Assembly: GCA_024229515.1 (NCBI GenBank)
Contig: JAAESI010000210.1
Coordinates: 26,218 to 90,217 of the forward strand
DNA from: Pseudomonadota bacterium
GTDB taxonomy: Bacteria > Myxococcota_A > UBA796 > UBA9615
Length of the DNA stretch: 64,000 nucleotides
Direction of reading: 5' to 3'
Below the pieces are notes generated by a model. The model was not told the DNA's origin. It worked only from the letters and a program-made list of their open reading frames with translations, and searched no databases. Below are positions 25,925 to 36,110 of the stretch, one piece after another (the first letter of the stretch is position 1; each line of letters begins with the position of its first letter). The translations under genes and the position numbers were made by a program.

Positions 25925-27124
25925 ATGAACTGCGGGACCGCGCTGCTGCTGATGCTCTTGATTCCGGTGATCGCCCTGGCCCAGGGGGAAGCCGACGAAT
26001 CCGCGGTTCCGGACCCGGTGCTGCCGGAGGCGGAGCCGCCCCTGTTCCCGCCCGATGGCGCCCCCGTGACCATCGCGGAGATCCCCGCTCCCCTGCCCTC
26101 GCTGTCGGCCCAGACCTGCAACGCCTGCCACGGCGAGATCCACGATCAGTGGGCCGGGTCGGGGCACGCCACGGCCGCGACGAACCCGGTCTACACGGCC
26201 GCGGTCGAGGCCCTCGGCCGCCCCGCCGAGTGCGACGCCTGCCACCTTCCGCTGGAAGTGCAGCGGCCGACCCTGGCCAAGGGGCCGGGCAAGGGGCAGG
26301 TGGAGAACCCCGCCTACGACCCGACCCTCCGGCTAGAGGGCGTCACCTGCGCCGCCTGCCACGTGCGGGACGGAGAGATCGTTGGGCCGCGCCAGCTGGC
26401 GGTCGGCCAGGCGCCCCACCCGGTCAGGGCCTCCCGCGCGATGAGCACCCCCGAAGCGTGCGTGAGCTGCCACCAGGCGGGCACGGACGAGGCGGCTCAC
26501 GGGAGCGCGCTGATCGACACCGTGGGCGAATGGGAGCGGAGCACGTTCGGGCAGGCCGGCATCACCTGCCAGGAGTGCCACATGCCGCGGACGTCAGGCC
26601 GAATCGCGGGCTCGCGGTACGCGGCGTACAGCGCTCACGGACTCACGCAGGCGCGGGACCCCAAGGAGTTGGCGCGCGCGGTCACGCTTCAGGTGTCGCT
26701 GCGCTCGTCGTCGATCCAACGAGGGGAGACCCTCCGGGCGACCGCCACGGTGATGAACACGGGGGCCGCTCACGCCGTGCCGACGGGCGATCCGGCGCAC
26801 CGGTTGGAGCTGGCGTTCACGGTCGAAGACTTCGAGGCGGCGCTCCCCAAGGGCGCTGAGCCGGCGTCGGAGTGGTTCGAGCGAACGTTGGACGCAGGCC
26901 CTCCGGTGACCGTGAGTTCGGACTCACGCCTGCAGCCCGGGGGGCAGCGGAGCGTGGACTACAGCTACGGCGCGGACAAGAAGAGCAAGCCCGGCCGGTA
27001 CACCCTCGTGGTCCGCCTCCACTGGTGGGCCGTGAGCGCCGAGCAGGCGGAGGCCTACGGACTCACGGACGAGGACGTCAGGATCCTGATCTCGGAGCAG
27101 CGGATCCCGTTCGACGTGAACTGA
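25925..27124 (+). CDS. Exported pentahaem c-type cytochrome with C-terminal beta domain
   Basis: 399 residues. A signal peptide (about 1-20) is followed by five CxxCH haem sites: CNACH (Cys65), CDACH, CAACH, CVSCH and CQECH, all within about residues 65-225 and related to the cytochrome c-554 group. The C-terminal part is a beta-sandwich-like domain containing NTGAAHAVPTGDPAHRLEL, a segment of the H-x-x-PTG type recurrent in multihaem cytochromes. It probably carries electrons in the periplasm; donor and acceptor are unknown. Independent of, but similar in style to, the octahaem protein at 51.4 kb. Confidence 0.85.
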   Translation: MNCGTALLLMLLIPVIALAQGEADESAVPDPVLPEAEPPLFPPDGAPVTIAEIPAPLPSLSAQTCNACHGEIHDQWAGSGHATAATNPVYTAAVEALGRPAECDACHLPLEVQRPTLAKGPGKGQVENPAYDPTLRLEGVTCAACHVRDGEIVGPRQLAVGQAPHPVRASRAMSTPEACVSCHQAGTDEAAHGSALIDTVGEWERSTFGQAGITCQECHMPRTSGRIAGSRYAAYSAHGLTQARDPKELARAVTLQVSLRSSSIQRGETLRATATVMNTGAAHAVPTGDPAHRLELAFTVEDFEAALPKGAEPASEWFERTLDAGPPVTVSSDSRLQPGGQRSVDYSYGADKKSKPGRYTLVVRLHWWAVSAEQAEAYGLTDEDVRILISEQRIPFDVN

Positions 27125-27208
27125 GCGAGGATCTTTGCGTCGTCGGGCTTTGCGCCCGCGCTTCCCTCCTGTAGAACCCGGCCTCCTTCACCCCTAGGAG
27201 TGCTGATC

Positions 27209-27958
27209 ATGGAGCTGGAAGGCAGCAAGGCCCTCGTCACCGGCGGTTCGCGCGGCATCGGTCGCGCCATCGCGCTGGAGCTGGCGCGCCGCGGCGCGGA
27301 CGTCGCCATCAACTACAACCGCAGCGAGGGCCCGGCCCTCGAGGTCGTTCAGGAGATCGAAAAGCTCGGTCGCAAGGGCTTCGCCATCCAGGGCGACGTC
27401 GGCGACTTCGCCTCGGCGGGCGCGCTCGTGAAGCAGGCCGTCGCCGATCTCGGCGGGCTCAACGTGCTCGTCAACAACGCCGGCATCACCCGGGACAAGC
27501 TCCTGATGGTGATGAAGGAGGATGACTGGCAGGCCGTCGTGCAGACGAACCTGGGCGGCGTCTACAACGTGAGCCAGCAGGCGACCCGGTCCCTGCTGCG
27601 CAACCGTGCCACCGGCGCCCGCGTGATCAACATCACGTCGGTCTCCGGCATGGTCGGGGTGCCCGGGCAGGCCAACTACAGCGCCGCCAAGGCCGGCATC
27701 ATCGGCTTCACCAAGGCGATGGCCAAGGAGCTGAGCAAGCGCCAGATCCTCTGCAACTGCGTCGCCCCCGGCTTCATCGAGACCGACATGACCGACGAGC
27801 TCAACAGCCAGATGCTGGGCGAGGCGCTCAAGATGGTCCCGCAGGGCCGCATCGGGCAGAGCCAGGAGATCGCCGACGTGGTCGCGTTCCTCGCGGGTCC
27901 GGGCGCCAGCTACATCACCGGTCAGACGATCGTGGTGGACGGCGGACTTACGATGTAA
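27209..27958 (+). CDS. fabG: 3-oxoacyl-[acyl-carrier-protein] reductase (SDR family)
   Basis: 249 residues, classical short-chain dehydrogenase. The NADPH-binding motif is [12 protein letters not shown], followed by NNAGITRD, the catalytic Ser in NITSVSG and the YxxxK of YSAAK. The C-terminal [14 protein letters not shown] and the end GQTIVVDGG are typical of FabG. It reduces 3-oxoacyl-ACP in fatty-acid elongation; acting as an acetoacetyl-CoA reductase for the PHA synthase at 53 kb is possible but not shown. The ATG at 27209 has AGGAG 8 nt upstream. A nearby GTG at 27200 overlaps that site and is rejected. It stands alone, not in a fab cluster. Confidence 0.93.
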   Translation: MELEGSKALVTGGSRGIGRAIALELARRGADVAINYNRSEGPALEVVQEIEKLGRKGFAIQGDVGDFASAGALVKQAVADLGGLNVLVNNAGITRDKLLMVMKEDDWQAVVQTNLGGVYNVSQQATRSLLRNRATGARVINITSVSGMVGVPGQANYSAAKAGIIGFTKAMAKELSKRQILCNCVAPGFIETDMTDELNSQMLGEALKMVPQGRIGQSQEIADVVAFLAGPGASYITGQTIVVDGGLTM

Positions 27959-27982
27959 TTCAGCCCGGGTCGGCGGTCAGGC

Positions 27983-30673
27983 CTAAGCGCTCTCGAGCTG
28001 CTTGATCGCCGACTTGAGGCTCTCGACGCCGGAGGTGTCGGCAGGGTCGTACTTGATCCCCATGCCTTCTTCCTGACCGGCCATCACCTCGACGCCCTTG
28101 CTGGACCAGACGACCGAGCCGCGAAGCTCGACGGGATCGTCGAACCCGGGGATCGTCAAGTGGAGCACGCAGTCGCGTCCCACATCCAGCGGCTTCTTCG
28201 TCTTGATGAACGTGCCGCCGCGCTTCAGGTTGCGCTTGTACTCGTTCAGGAAGGTCGAGGCCTTCTTGTAGGAGATGCGCAGCCGCGCGGGCCGGCGCTT
28301 CTTCTTCTTGTCCGCGGGGGCCGTGGGCGCCGCTGAAGGCGTCGCCTCGGGCTGAGCCAGCGGAGTGGAGAACTGGATGCCCTCGTCCCTGGGCGCTTCG
28401 GGCTCCGCCTCGGGCCGCAGCGCGATGCCGAAGGGATCCAGGGCGTCCAGATCGTCGTCCAGATCGAGCACGTCGTTGCCGACGGCCAGCCCGGTGCCGA
28501 AGGGGGAGTCGACCTCGCCCTTGGGCACGACCCCGTACGGGTCGTACTCCTCCTCGGGAGGAACCTCCGCCATGCCCTGGGGTTCCAGGTCGGGGAGATC
28601 GGGGAGAACCTCGTTGATTCCGGAGGCGGATCCCACGGCGATCGGTTCCGGCTCCCCGAGGTCGGGGGCGAAGGCGATCGGCTCCACCGCGGCGACCGCC
28701 GGCTCGGGCGGCGGCGCGGGCTGGGAGCGTTCCACCGAGCCGTCGCGTTCCGCCATCGCGTAGGGATCGGCGGAGGTGTCGGTGGGGGCGATGTCGGCGG
28801 GCAGCTCGCCGGTGGGGGCGTCCACGTCGGCGTGGCCGGTCTCGAACTTGTCGGCCATGGCCAACTCGTCCTGCGACCGGGCCACCATCGCCAGCTCGTC
28901 CTGCGAGCGGGTAGCCACGGCGAGCTCGTCCTGGTCGCGGGCGACGATGCCCTGCGGCTCCGCGGCCGCGGCGGCGGGATCGACCTTGCCCTTCTTCTTC
29001 TTCTTGCCCTTGCCGACCCCGGCCATCTTGGCGAGCCGCCCGAAGAAGGCGCGCTCCTGGGGGTCGTCGGACTCGGCGCCCGAACCGGTCGGGGTCGGCC
29101 CCTCGCCCGGGGACATGCCGGCGGGGAACTCGAGGTCGTCGCGCGCCAGCGTGACCGCCTTGGGCTGTTCGCCCGTCGCCGCCGCGATGTAGTCGCGAAT
29201 CTCGATCTGCTGGGCCTCGGAGGTGTCCCGGTCCACGGCGGTCACGTGGAGGATGCCGTTGGCATCGATGCGGAAGGTGACGTCGATCCGCGGGACCATC
29301 TTCTCGGCCTCACGGATGCCGTGAAGCAGGAACTCGCCGAGGAAGTCGTTCTCGGCGGCGAGCTTGCTGCTGCCCTGGCGCGCCGTGACCTTCACCTCGC
29401 GCTGGCCGTCCTTGACCGTCGTGAACGTGCGGCTCTCACTGCACGGCACCGTGGTGTTCTTCTCGATGATCGGCTTGAAGAAGCCGCCGGCGGTGTCCAT
29501 GCCGAGCGCATGGGGCGTGACGTCCAGCAGCAACGTGCTCTGGGTCTCGCTCTCCAGGCTGTAGCCGTGCACGGCGGCGCCGATGGCGACGACCTCTTCG
29601 GGGTGCACGCCCTTGCAGGGGGTCATGCCGAAGAAGATCCGGATCGTCTCCTGGATCTTCGGCATGCGGGTCATGCCGCCGACGAGGATGATCTCGTCCA
29701 GATCCTCGATCGACATGTTCGCTGTGCGAAGCGCCGAGTCGGTGATCTTGATGGTTTCGTTGACGAGGTCCTGGACCATCGTCTCCAGCTGCTCGCGGGA
29801 CAGCTCGACTTCGAGGTTGTGCTCGCCCGCCAGCCGCGGGATGAGGATCGGCGTGCGGTCGACGAACGACAGCTCGCACTTGGCCCGCTCGGCCGCGTCC
29901 TTGAGCCGCTGCAGCGCCTCCTTGTCCTGCCGAACGTCCACGCCGGTCTGCTGCTGGAACGTGTCCGCGAGCCAGTTCACGACGCGGTAGTCGAAGTCCT
30001 CACCGCCCAGGAACGTGTTGCCGGCGGTGCCGAGGATCTCGTAGACCCCTTCCCCGCACTCGAGGATCGAGACGTCGAACGTGCCGCCGCCGAGGTCGAA
30101 GACGGCGATCTTCTTCTGCAGGTCCTTCTTGAACCCGTAGGCCAGCGCCGCCGCGGTCGGCTCGTTCAGCAGCCGCAGCACGTTGAGGCCGGCCTTCTCG
30201 CCCGCCTCCATGGTGTGCTTGCGCTGGGCGTGGGTGAAGTTGGCGGGGACTGTGATCACCGCGTCCGCGACCGGCTCGCCGATCGCCTTCTCCGCGATCT
30301 CCTTGACCGCCTTGAGGATGATGGAGGAGGCCTCGACGGGGGTGACCTCGATGTCGCCCATGCGGAGCAGCACGCTGCCGTGCTCGCCCTCGACCACGTC
30401 GTAGCTGACGTGCTTCATGGACTCCTGGACTTCGGCGGAGTGGAACTTGCGTCCGAGCAGCCGCTTGACCGCGTACAGCGTGTCCTTGGGGTGCGTCAGG
30501 ATCAGCGCCCTGGCGCCATGCCCCACCACAAATCGCCCACGGCCCTTCATCGCGATGCTCGACGGAAGGATGTTGTAGCCCCGCTCGTCTTCGATCACCT
30601 TCGGGCGCCCGTCGCGCACGATCGCGACGCAGCTGTTCGTGGTCCCGAGATCGATCCCGACAATGACACCCAT
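27983..30673 (-). CDS. Hsp70 (DnaK-like) chaperone fused to a C-terminal PilZ domain
   Basis: 896 residues. The ATPase domain (1-380) is complete: [50 protein letters not shown] and [12 protein letters not shown] beta-type substrate domain follows (about 385-500: [20 protein letters not shown]). The usual helical lid is absent. In its place is a 280-residue acidic, low-complexity linker with a basic KGKKKKKGK stretch and a 10-residue repeat, then a PilZ domain (about 790-890) like the Myxococcus TIGR02266 group. That domain has [19 protein letters not shown] and LRGSVVWSS; the c-di-GMP-binding Ser of the D/NxSxxG motif is Lys. The gene has SD GGAGG and its own promoter. No grpE or dnaJ is nearby, so it is probably a paralogue of the housekeeping DnaK. 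Confidence 0.9.
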   Translation of the reverse strand: MGVIVGIDLGTTNSCVAIVRDGRPKVIEDERGYNILPSSIAMKGRGRFVVGHGARALILTHPKDTLYAVKRLLGRKFHSAEVQESMKHVSYDVVEGEHGSVLLRMGDIEVTPVEASSIILKAVKEIAEKAIGEPVADAVITVPANFTHAQRKHTMEAGEKAGLNVLRLLNEPTAAALAYGFKKDLQKKIAVFDLGGGTFDVSILECGEGVYEILGTAGNTFLGGEDFDYRVVNWLADTFQQQTGVDVRQDKEALQRLKDAAERAKCELSFVDRTPILIPRLAGEHNLEVELSREQLETMVQDLVNETIKITDSALRTANMSIEDLDEIILVGGMTRMPKIQETIRIFFGMTPCKGVHPEEVVAIGAAVHGYSLESETQSTLLLDVTPHALGMDTAGGFFKPIIEKNTTVPCSESRTFTTVKDGQREVKVTARQGSSKLAAENDFLGEFLLHGIREAEKMVPRIDVTFRIDANGILHVTAVDRDTSEAQQIEIRDYIAAATGEQPKAVTLARDDLEFPAGMSPGEGPTPTGSGAESDDPQERAFFGRLAKMAGVGKGKKKKKGKVDPAAAAAEPQGIVARDQDELAVATRSQDELAMVARSQDELAMADKFETGHADVDAPTGELPADIAPTDTSADPYAMAERDGSVERSQPAPPPEPAVAAVEPIAFAPDLGEPEPIAVGSASGINEVLPDLPDLEPQGMAEVPPEEEYDPYGVVPKGEVDSPFGTGLAVGNDVLDLDDDLDALDPFGIALRPEAEPEAPRDEGIQFSTPLAQPEATPSAAPTAPADKKKKRRPARLRISYKKASTFLNEYKRNLKRGGTFIKTKKPLDVGRDCVLHLTIPGFDDPVELRGSVVWSSKGVEVMAGQEEGMGIKYDPADTSGVESLKSAIKQLESA
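28861..28950 (-). repeat. Three tandem 30-bp repeats in the Hsp70-PilZ linker
   Basis: Three exact-length 30-bp units (28861, 28891, 28921) encode the decapeptide pattern (A/T)R(S/D)QDELA(V/M)x three times around residues 575-605. The units differ at a few bases. Such an array could expand or contract by slippage and may be a linear binding motif. Confidence 0.75.
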
Positions 30674-30729
30674 TCCGTAGCAGCCTCCGGTGGTCCCCGC
30701 TCAACCCTCGCACACACGTGGGCGACTGA

Positions 30730-30758
30730 ATTCTACTGGGGACTTCGCTAGGTTTCAA
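30730..30758 (-). promoter_or_regulatory. Strong sigma-70 promoter of the Hsp70-PilZ gene
   Basis: TTGAAA (30758-30753) and TAGAAT (30735-30730) on the minus strand with a 17-bp spacer, partly inside the 3' end of purF. The leader would be about 50 nt and contains a GGAGG Shine-Dalgarno sequence. Confidence 0.65.
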
Positions 30759-32136
30759 AAAGCCCGAGCTGATCTCGACGCTCCAGATCGTCGTGCGGTA
30801 CGGGGTAGCGCCCGGTGAAGCAGGCATCGCAGTGCCCTTCCACGGGAGAGCCGTCGGCCACTGCCGCGTGCATTCCGTCGACGCTGAGGTAGCCGATCGA
30901 GTCGGCGCCTACGAATCTTCCGATTTCTGCGACTTCGTTGTTCGCCGCGATCAACTCCGCCCGCGTGGGCGTGTCGATCCCGTACCAACACGGGCCCGTC
31001 GTGGGCGGCGCCGCGATGCGCAGGTGCACCGACTCAACCCCCGCCTTGCGGAGCATGCGGACGATCTTGCGGCAGGTGGTCCCGCGCACCAGCGAGTCGT
31101 CCACGACCACCACGTGCTTGCCCTTGAGCAGCGTCGGCACGGGGTTCAGCTTCAGCTTCACCCCGAAGTCCCGGATCTGCTGGCTCGGCTCGATGAACGA
31201 TCGCCCCACGTAGTGGTTGCGCACCAGCCCCAGCTGGAACGGAATCTGGAGCTTCTGTGCGTAGCCCAGCGCCGCCGCCACGCCTGAGTCCGGCACCGGA
31301 ACGACCATGTCGACGTCCGCGGGCTGCTCGATCGCGAGCCGCTCCCCCAGCTTCATCCGCACGCCGTAGACGTCCTGGCCCCACAGCGCCGTGTCGGGGC
31401 GCGCGAAGTACAGGTGCTCGAAGATGCAGGCGGCCCGGCCGGCCTTCGGGAACGGGTGGAACGAGGTCAGCCCATCGTCGTCGATCACGACGATCTCGCC
31501 GGGCTCGATGTCCCGCACGAATGTCGCCTCGATCAGGTCCAGCGCGCTGCTCTCGGAGGCGAGGATGTAGCCGCCGCCGGGGCGTCGGCCCAGCACCAGC
31601 GGACGGAAGCCGAGGGGGTCGCGACCCGCGATGAGCCGCTCGGGCGTCATCATCACCAGGGACCACGCCCCCCGAATGCGGCCGAGCGCGTCGATGACCC
31701 GATTCAGCAGGCTGCGCTGCCGGGAGCGCGCGATGAGGTGCACGATGACCTCGGTGTCGCTGCTGGTCTGGAAGATCGCGCCTTCGTCCTGCAGCTCCTT
31801 GCGCAGCGTGCCGGCGTTGACGAGGTTGCCGTTGTGGCCGATCGCGAAGCCGCCCCCGAGCTGGACCGTGAGCGGCTGCACGTTGACCAGGGAGTTGGAG
31901 CCGGCGGTGCTGTAGCGCACGTGTCCGATGGCGCGTCGGCCGGGCAGGCGGTCGAAGACGTCGCGGCGCCCGAAGACGTCGGCGACGAGCCCCTGCCCTC
32001 GCTCCAAGTGCAGTTGACGGCCGTCGCTGCTGACGATCCCGGCCCCTTCCTGGCCCCGGTGCTGCAGCGCGTGCAGCCCCAGGTAGGCGAGGTTCGCTGC
32101 TTCAGCGCACCCCCAGACGCCGATGACGCCGCACAT
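30748..32136 (-). CDS. purF: Amidophosphoribosyltransferase
   Basis: 462 residues. Cys2 is exposed as the N-terminal nucleophile once Met is removed (MCGVIGVWG). The glutaminase domain has HRGQEGAGI, HVRYSTAGSN and HNGNLVN. The phosphoribosyltransferase domain has VPVPDSGVAAALGYA and the PRPP loop VVVDDSLVRGTT. It commits PRPP to purine synthesis by forming phosphoribosylamine. It is the last gene of the pur operon, 4 nt after purL, and is followed by the promoter of the Hsp70-PilZ gene. Confidence 0.96.
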   Translation of the reverse strand: MCGVIGVWGCAEAANLAYLGLHALQHRGQEGAGIVSSDGRQLHLERGQGLVADVFGRRDVFDRLPGRRAIGHVRYSTAGSNSLVNVQPLTVQLGGGFAIGHNGNLVNAGTLRKELQDEGAIFQTSSDTEVIVHLIARSRQRSLLNRVIDALGRIRGAWSLVMMTPERLIAGRDPLGFRPLVLGRRPGGGYILASESSALDLIEATFVRDIEPGEIVVIDDDGLTSFHPFPKAGRAACIFEHLYFARPDTALWGQDVYGVRMKLGERLAIEQPADVDMVVPVPDSGVAAALGYAQKLQIPFQLGLVRNHYVGRSFIEPSQQIRDFGVKLKLNPVPTLLKGKHVVVVDDSLVRGTTCRKIVRMLRKAGVESVHLRIAAPPTTGPCWYGIDTPTRAELIAANNEVAEIGRFVGADSIGYLSVDGMHAAVADGSPVEGHCDACFTGRYPVPHDDLERRDQLGLFET

Positions 32137-32140
32137 GCGG

Positions 32141-34432
32141 TTAGTCCCTCACGGGCGGCTGGGGCAGGCCCACCGAGGCACAGAAGCCGCCTTCCCAGGC
32201 GGCGCGGGCCTCCGCCAGGGACAGGTCGATGGCGCGGGTCTGGTGGGCGTCGGTGACGACGATCCGATCGCCTCCGATGCGGCCGCAGTGCCGGGCCATG
32301 CAGCCCAACTCCTGGGACAGGGCGAGCAGGTCGGCGAGGTGCGAGGTCGGCACCACCGCCCACGCGCAGCCCTGCGTCTCCCCGAACAGCGAGAGTTCCC
32401 GGGCGATGGGGTCGGGGTTGGCGGCGAGGTTCACTTCGCAGCCCTGGCCCGGTCCCACATCGGGGTTGCGCCCGCCCGTGATCGCCATCTCTGCGAGGGC
32501 GACCGCGAGGCCTCCGTCGGCGGCGTCGTGGGCGGCGCGGATGAACCGGCGGCGGATGCCTTCGTGCAGGACCGCCAGCAGCGCCTTCTCCTCGTTCCAG
32601 TGGACCTTCGGGGGGGCGCCCTGCTCGACGCCGTGGCAGACGATGGCGTAAGCGGAGGCGCCGAGGCTGGGCCGGGGGCTCCCCAGGAGCACGAGCTCTC
32701 CCCCGTCGGCGGGCAGGCCCATACCGACGGCGTCGTCGCGCGACTCCAGCAGACCGACCATGCCGATCGTGGGGGTCGGGTGGATCGAGGTCGCGTCGGT
32801 CTCGTTGTAGAGGCTGACGTTGCCGCTGACCACGGGCACGCCGAGGGCGCGGAGCCCGTCGCCGAGGCCGGTGACGGCGCGCTCGAACTCCCACATCACC
32901 TCGGGCCGCTCGGGGTTGCCGAAGTTGAGGCAGTCGGTCACCGCGATCGGCTCGGCGCCGACGCAGGCGACGTTGCGGGCCGCCTCCGCGATCACGCCCT
33001 GGGCGCCCTCGTAAGGGTCCGCCTTGACGTGGATCTGGTTGCAGTCGGCCGAAACGGCGATGGCCTTCTCGGTGTCGGGCACGCGGAGCACGGCGGCGTC
33101 GGCGGCGCCCGGTCGGACCAACGTGTTGAGCCGAACCATGTGGTCGTACTGGCGCCACACCCACCGCTTGTCGGCGATGGTGGGAGACGCCAGGAGCTGG
33201 AGCAGCACCTCGTTGCAGTCGCCGACCGCGGGCAGCTCGGGCTGCGCCTGGCGGGCGGCCAGATCGGCGGGCTCGGCGCGCGGCCGGTCGTACTCGGGGG
33301 CCTCATCGGTCAGCGGGCCGACGGGGATGGACGCCACCTCGACGCCGTCCTCGACGATGGTCCACATGCCGTCGTCGGTGACCGTGCCGACGACCACCGC
33401 TTCGAGATCCCACTTGGTGAAGATCTGGCGGACGTCGTCCTCGCGGCCCTTGGCGGCCACGATGAGCATGCGCTCCTGGGACTCGGACAGCAGGCACTCG
33501 TACGGCGTCATGCCGTCTTCACGCCGGGGGATGCGGTCGACGTGGAGCCGGAGCCCGGTGCCGCCGCGCCCCGCCATCTCGACCGACGACGAGGTCAGGC
33601 CGGCCGCGCCCATGTCCTGGATCGCGACGACCGAGTCCTCCTTCATCAGCTCGAGGCAGGCCTCCAACAGCAGCTTCTCGGTGTAGGGATCGCCGACCTG
33701 GACGGTGGGGCGGTTGCCCTCCTCCCCTTCGACGAACGAGTCCGACGCCATGGTCGCGCCGTGGATGCCGTCCCGGCCCGTGCGCGAGCCGACGTACAGC
33801 ACGGGGTTGCCCGGTCCTGCCGCGATCCCGCGGAAGATCCGGTCCTCCTCGACCACGCCGACGCACATCGCGTTGACGAGGTTGTTCCCGTCGTAGCAGC
33901 CGTGGAAGGCGACCTCGCCGCCGACCGTGGGCACGCCCATGCAGTTGCCGTAGCCCGCGATCCCCGCGACCACGCCCTCGACGAGGTGCCGGGTCTTGGG
34001 GTGCTCCGGCCGCCCGAAGCGCAGCGAGTTCAGCAGCGCGATCGGCCGCGCGTTCATCGTGAAGACGTCCCGGAGGATGCCCCCGACCCCCGTCGCCGCG
34101 CCCTGGTAGGGCTCGATGAAGCTGGGGTGGTTGTGCGACTCCATCTTGAAGCAGATGCCGAGGCCGTCGCCGATCCCGATCACGCCGGCGTTCTCGCCGG
34201 GCCCCTGGAGCACGCGGGGACCGTCGGTGGGGAACGTCTTGAGGTGGATGCGCGAGGTCTTGTAGGAGCAGTGCTCCGACCACATCACGCTGAAGACGCC
34301 GAGCTCCGTGTAGGTCGGCTCGCGTCCGAGGATGCGCAGCACGGAGGCGTACTCGTCGTCGGACAAGCCGTGCTCACGGACGAGCGCGTCGTTGATCTCC
34401 GGGTCTCCGGGGCGGGGGGCGATGGTGCTCAC
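32141..34432 (-). CDS. purL: Phosphoribosylformylglycinamidine synthase subunit PurL (small type)
   Basis: 763 residues, the small PurL that works with separate PurS and PurQ. It contains the N-terminal WSEHCSYK motif (active-site His), [21 protein letters not shown], and [13 protein letters not shown] in the first AIR-synthase-like half. The second half has [31 protein letters not shown] and [18 protein letters not shown]. It converts FGAR to FGAM with ATP and ammonia delivered by PurQ. GTG start overlapping purQ by 4 bp (GTGA). Confidence 0.96.
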   Translation of the reverse strand: MSTIAPRPGDPEINDALVREHGLSDDEYASVLRILGREPTYTELGVFSVMWSEHCSYKTSRIHLKTFPTDGPRVLQGPGENAGVIGIGDGLGICFKMESHNHPSFIEPYQGAATGVGGILRDVFTMNARPIALLNSLRFGRPEHPKTRHLVEGVVAGIAGYGNCMGVPTVGGEVAFHGCYDGNNLVNAMCVGVVEEDRIFRGIAAGPGNPVLYVGSRTGRDGIHGATMASDSFVEGEEGNRPTVQVGDPYTEKLLLEACLELMKEDSVVAIQDMGAAGLTSSSVEMAGRGGTGLRLHVDRIPRREDGMTPYECLLSESQERMLIVAAKGREDDVRQIFTKWDLEAVVVGTVTDDGMWTIVEDGVEVASIPVGPLTDEAPEYDRPRAEPADLAARQAQPELPAVGDCNEVLLQLLASPTIADKRWVWRQYDHMVRLNTLVRPGAADAAVLRVPDTEKAIAVSADCNQIHVKADPYEGAQGVIAEAARNVACVGAEPIAVTDCLNFGNPERPEVMWEFERAVTGLGDGLRALGVPVVSGNVSLYNETDATSIHPTPTIGMVGLLESRDDAVGMGLPADGGELVLLGSPRPSLGASAYAIVCHGVEQGAPPKVHWNEEKALLAVLHEGIRRRFIRAAHDAADGGLAVALAEMAITGGRNPDVGPGQGCEVNLAANPDPIARELSLFGETQGCAWAVVPTSHLADLLALSQELGCMARHCGRIGGDRIVVTDAHQTRAIDLSLAEARAAWEGGFCASVGLPQPPVRD

Positions 34433-35127
34433 GCGCGGGTTCCCTCGAGGAACGAGTGGATGATGGAGCGGAAGATCCAGGCTCCGGAGGCGTCGCCGAG
34501 CTCACTCTCAGCGTTGCGTTCGGGGTGCGGCATCATCCCGAGCACGTTGCCCCGGGCGTTGGTGATGCCGGCGATGTTGTTCAGCGAGCCGTTGGGGTTC
34601 GCCTCGTCCGTCTCGGTGCCATCCCGCTGGGCGTACCGGAAGACCACCTGCCGCTCGCCCTCGAGCCGCCCGAGGGTCTCTTCGTCGGCGTAGTAGCAGC
34701 CGCCGTGGTGGGCGATCGGGGCCACCACCGTCTCGGGGCAGAGCACCGTCCACGGGGTGTGCCCGTTGGCCACCACGAGGCTGGCGTCCTCGCAGATGAA
34801 CTTCAGCTGGCTGTTGGTGCGCAGCACCCCCGGCAGCAGGCCGGCCTCCGTGAGCACCTGGAAGCCGTTGCAGATCCCCAGCACGTAGCCGCCGTGCTGG
34901 GCGAACCTGGCGACCTCCTCGGTGATCGGGCTGAACCGCGCGATCGCCCCGCACCGCAGGTAGTCGCCGTAGCTGAACCCGCCGGGGAGGATGATGCAGT
35001 CCACGTCCTGCAGGTCGCGATCCTTGTGCCACAGGAAGGTGGCGTCGCAGCCGAGCACGTGTTTGACCACGTGGTAGGCGTCGTGATCGCAGTTGCTGCC
35101 GGGGTAGGTGACGATCCCGAACTTCAT
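34429..35127 (-). CDS. purQ: Phosphoribosylformylglycinamidine synthase glutaminase subunit PurQ
   Basis: 232 residues, class-I glutamine amidotransferase. It has the GSNCDHDA start, [18 protein letters not shown], the nucleophile elbow [13 protein letters not shown] (Cys near 88) and the PHPERNAE end with the catalytic His and Glu. It supplies ammonia to PurL. It follows purS by 15 bp and overlaps purL by 4 bp. Confidence 0.96.
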   Translation of the reverse strand: MKFGIVTYPGSNCDHDAYHVVKHVLGCDATFLWHKDRDLQDVDCIILPGGFSYGDYLRCGAIARFSPITEEVARFAQHGGYVLGICNGFQVLTEAGLLPGVLRTNSQLKFICEDASLVVANGHTPWTVLCPETVVAPIAHHGGCYYADEETLGRLEGERQVVFRYAQRDGTETDEANPNGSLNNIAGITNARGNVLGMMPHPERNAESELGDASGAWIFRSIIHSFLEGTRA

Positions 35128-35142
35128 CGCGAGTTCCTCAGT

Positions 35143-35388
35143 TCAGCCGAGGACTTCGACTTCGAAGTCTTCGACGGTCTCGTTGGCGAGCAGCTTCCTG
35201 GCCATGTCGCGCCCCAGCGCGAGGGCCGCTTCGGCGTCGACCGTGGAGGCGAGGGTGAGGTCGATGACCTTGCCCACGCGCACCTCGCCGATGCCGTCGA
35301 AGCCCAGGTTGGTGAGGCCGCCCTTGACCGCGGCCCCCTGGGGGTCGAGGACCCCCCGGCGGGGAGTGACGTGCACGCGGAGCTTCAT
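35143..35388 (-). CDS. purS: Phosphoribosylformylglycinamidine synthase subunit PurS
   Basis: 81 residues. It opens MKLRVHVTPRRGVLDPQGAAV, followed by LGFDGIGEVRVGKVIDL, the typical PurS pattern. It forms the dimer that bridges PurL and PurQ. Its ATG overlaps the purC stop as TGATG. Confidence 0.95.
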   Translation of the reverse strand: MKLRVHVTPRRGVLDPQGAAVKGGLTNLGFDGIGEVRVGKVIDLTLASTVDAEAALALGRDMARKLLANETVEDFEVEVLG

Positions 35389-36110
35389 CAGACGCCCGCC
35401 GCCTCGGTCACGAGGCTCTGCAGCCGCGCGTAGGACTCCTCGACGCCGCCCATGTCGAAGCGGAACCGGTCCTTGTCGAGCTTCTCGCCCGTCTTGGTGT
35501 CCCAGAGGCGGCAGCCGTCGGGGGTGATCTCGTCGGCGAGCAGGAGGTTGCCCTCGTTGTCGCGGCCGAACTCGAGCTTGAAGTCCACGAGGTCGATCCC
35601 GAGGGTCTTCCAGAAGGCGACCATGATCTCGTTCACCTTCATGGTCAGCTCGGAGGCGAGGTCGAGGATCTCGTAGTCGGCGAGGCCGAGGATGGCGATC
35701 GCCTCACGGCCGATGAGCGGGTCGCCGAGCTCGTCGCTCTTGACGAAGTACTCGATCATCGGGCGTTCGAGCTTGAGCCCCTCCTCGGTCGCGTACCGGC
35801 GGCACAGCGAGCCGGCGGCGATGTTCCGCACGACGAACTCGACCATCACGATGTCGACCCGCTTCACGAGCTGCTCGCGATCGTTGAGGACCTCGACGAG
35901 GTGGGTCTTGATCCCGGCCTGCTCGAGCAGCCGGAAGATGCTCGTGCTGATGGACTGGTTGAAGACGCCCTTGCCGACGATCGTGCCCTTCTTGACGCCG
36001 TTGAAGGCGGTGGCGTCGTCCTTGAACTCCTGGATCAAGAGGTTGGGGTCGTCGGTGGTGTGGAGGATCTTGCTCTTGCCCTCTGAGAGGACGGCGGTCT
36101 TGGTCGGCAT
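35388..36110 (-). CDS. purC: Phosphoribosylaminoimidazole-succinocarboxamide synthase
   Basis: 240 residues, SAICAR synthetase. It shows SEGKSKILHTTDDP, DDATAFNGVKK, IKTHLVEVLNDREQLVKRVDIVMVEFVVRNIAAGS and KLEFGRDNEGNLLLADEITPD. It ligates aspartate to CAIR with ATP. The frame remains open upstream to 36518, but homology begins at MPTKTAVLSEGKSK, so the ATG at 36110 is taken; it overlaps the purB stop as TGATG. Confidence 0.96.
   Translation of the reverse strand: MPTKTAVLSEGKSKILHTTDDPNLLIQEFKDDATAFNGVKKGTIVGKGVFNQSISTSIFRLLEQAGIKTHLVEVLNDREQLVKRVDIVMVEFVVRNIAAGSLCRRYATEEGLKLERPMIEYFVKSDELGDPLIGREAIAILGLADYEILDLASELTMKVNEIMVAFWKTLGIDLVDFKLEFGRDNEGNLLLADEITPDGCRLWDTKTGEKLDKDRFRFDMGGVEESYARLQSLVTEAAGV

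Noticed and set aside
28861..28950. Regular 30-bp repeats as a CRISPR
   Set aside because: They are contiguous, coding, and have no spacers or cas genes.
32123..34693. Open frame of over 850 codons on the plus strand opposite purL
   Set aside because: Shadow of purL, whose motifs are all on the minus strand.
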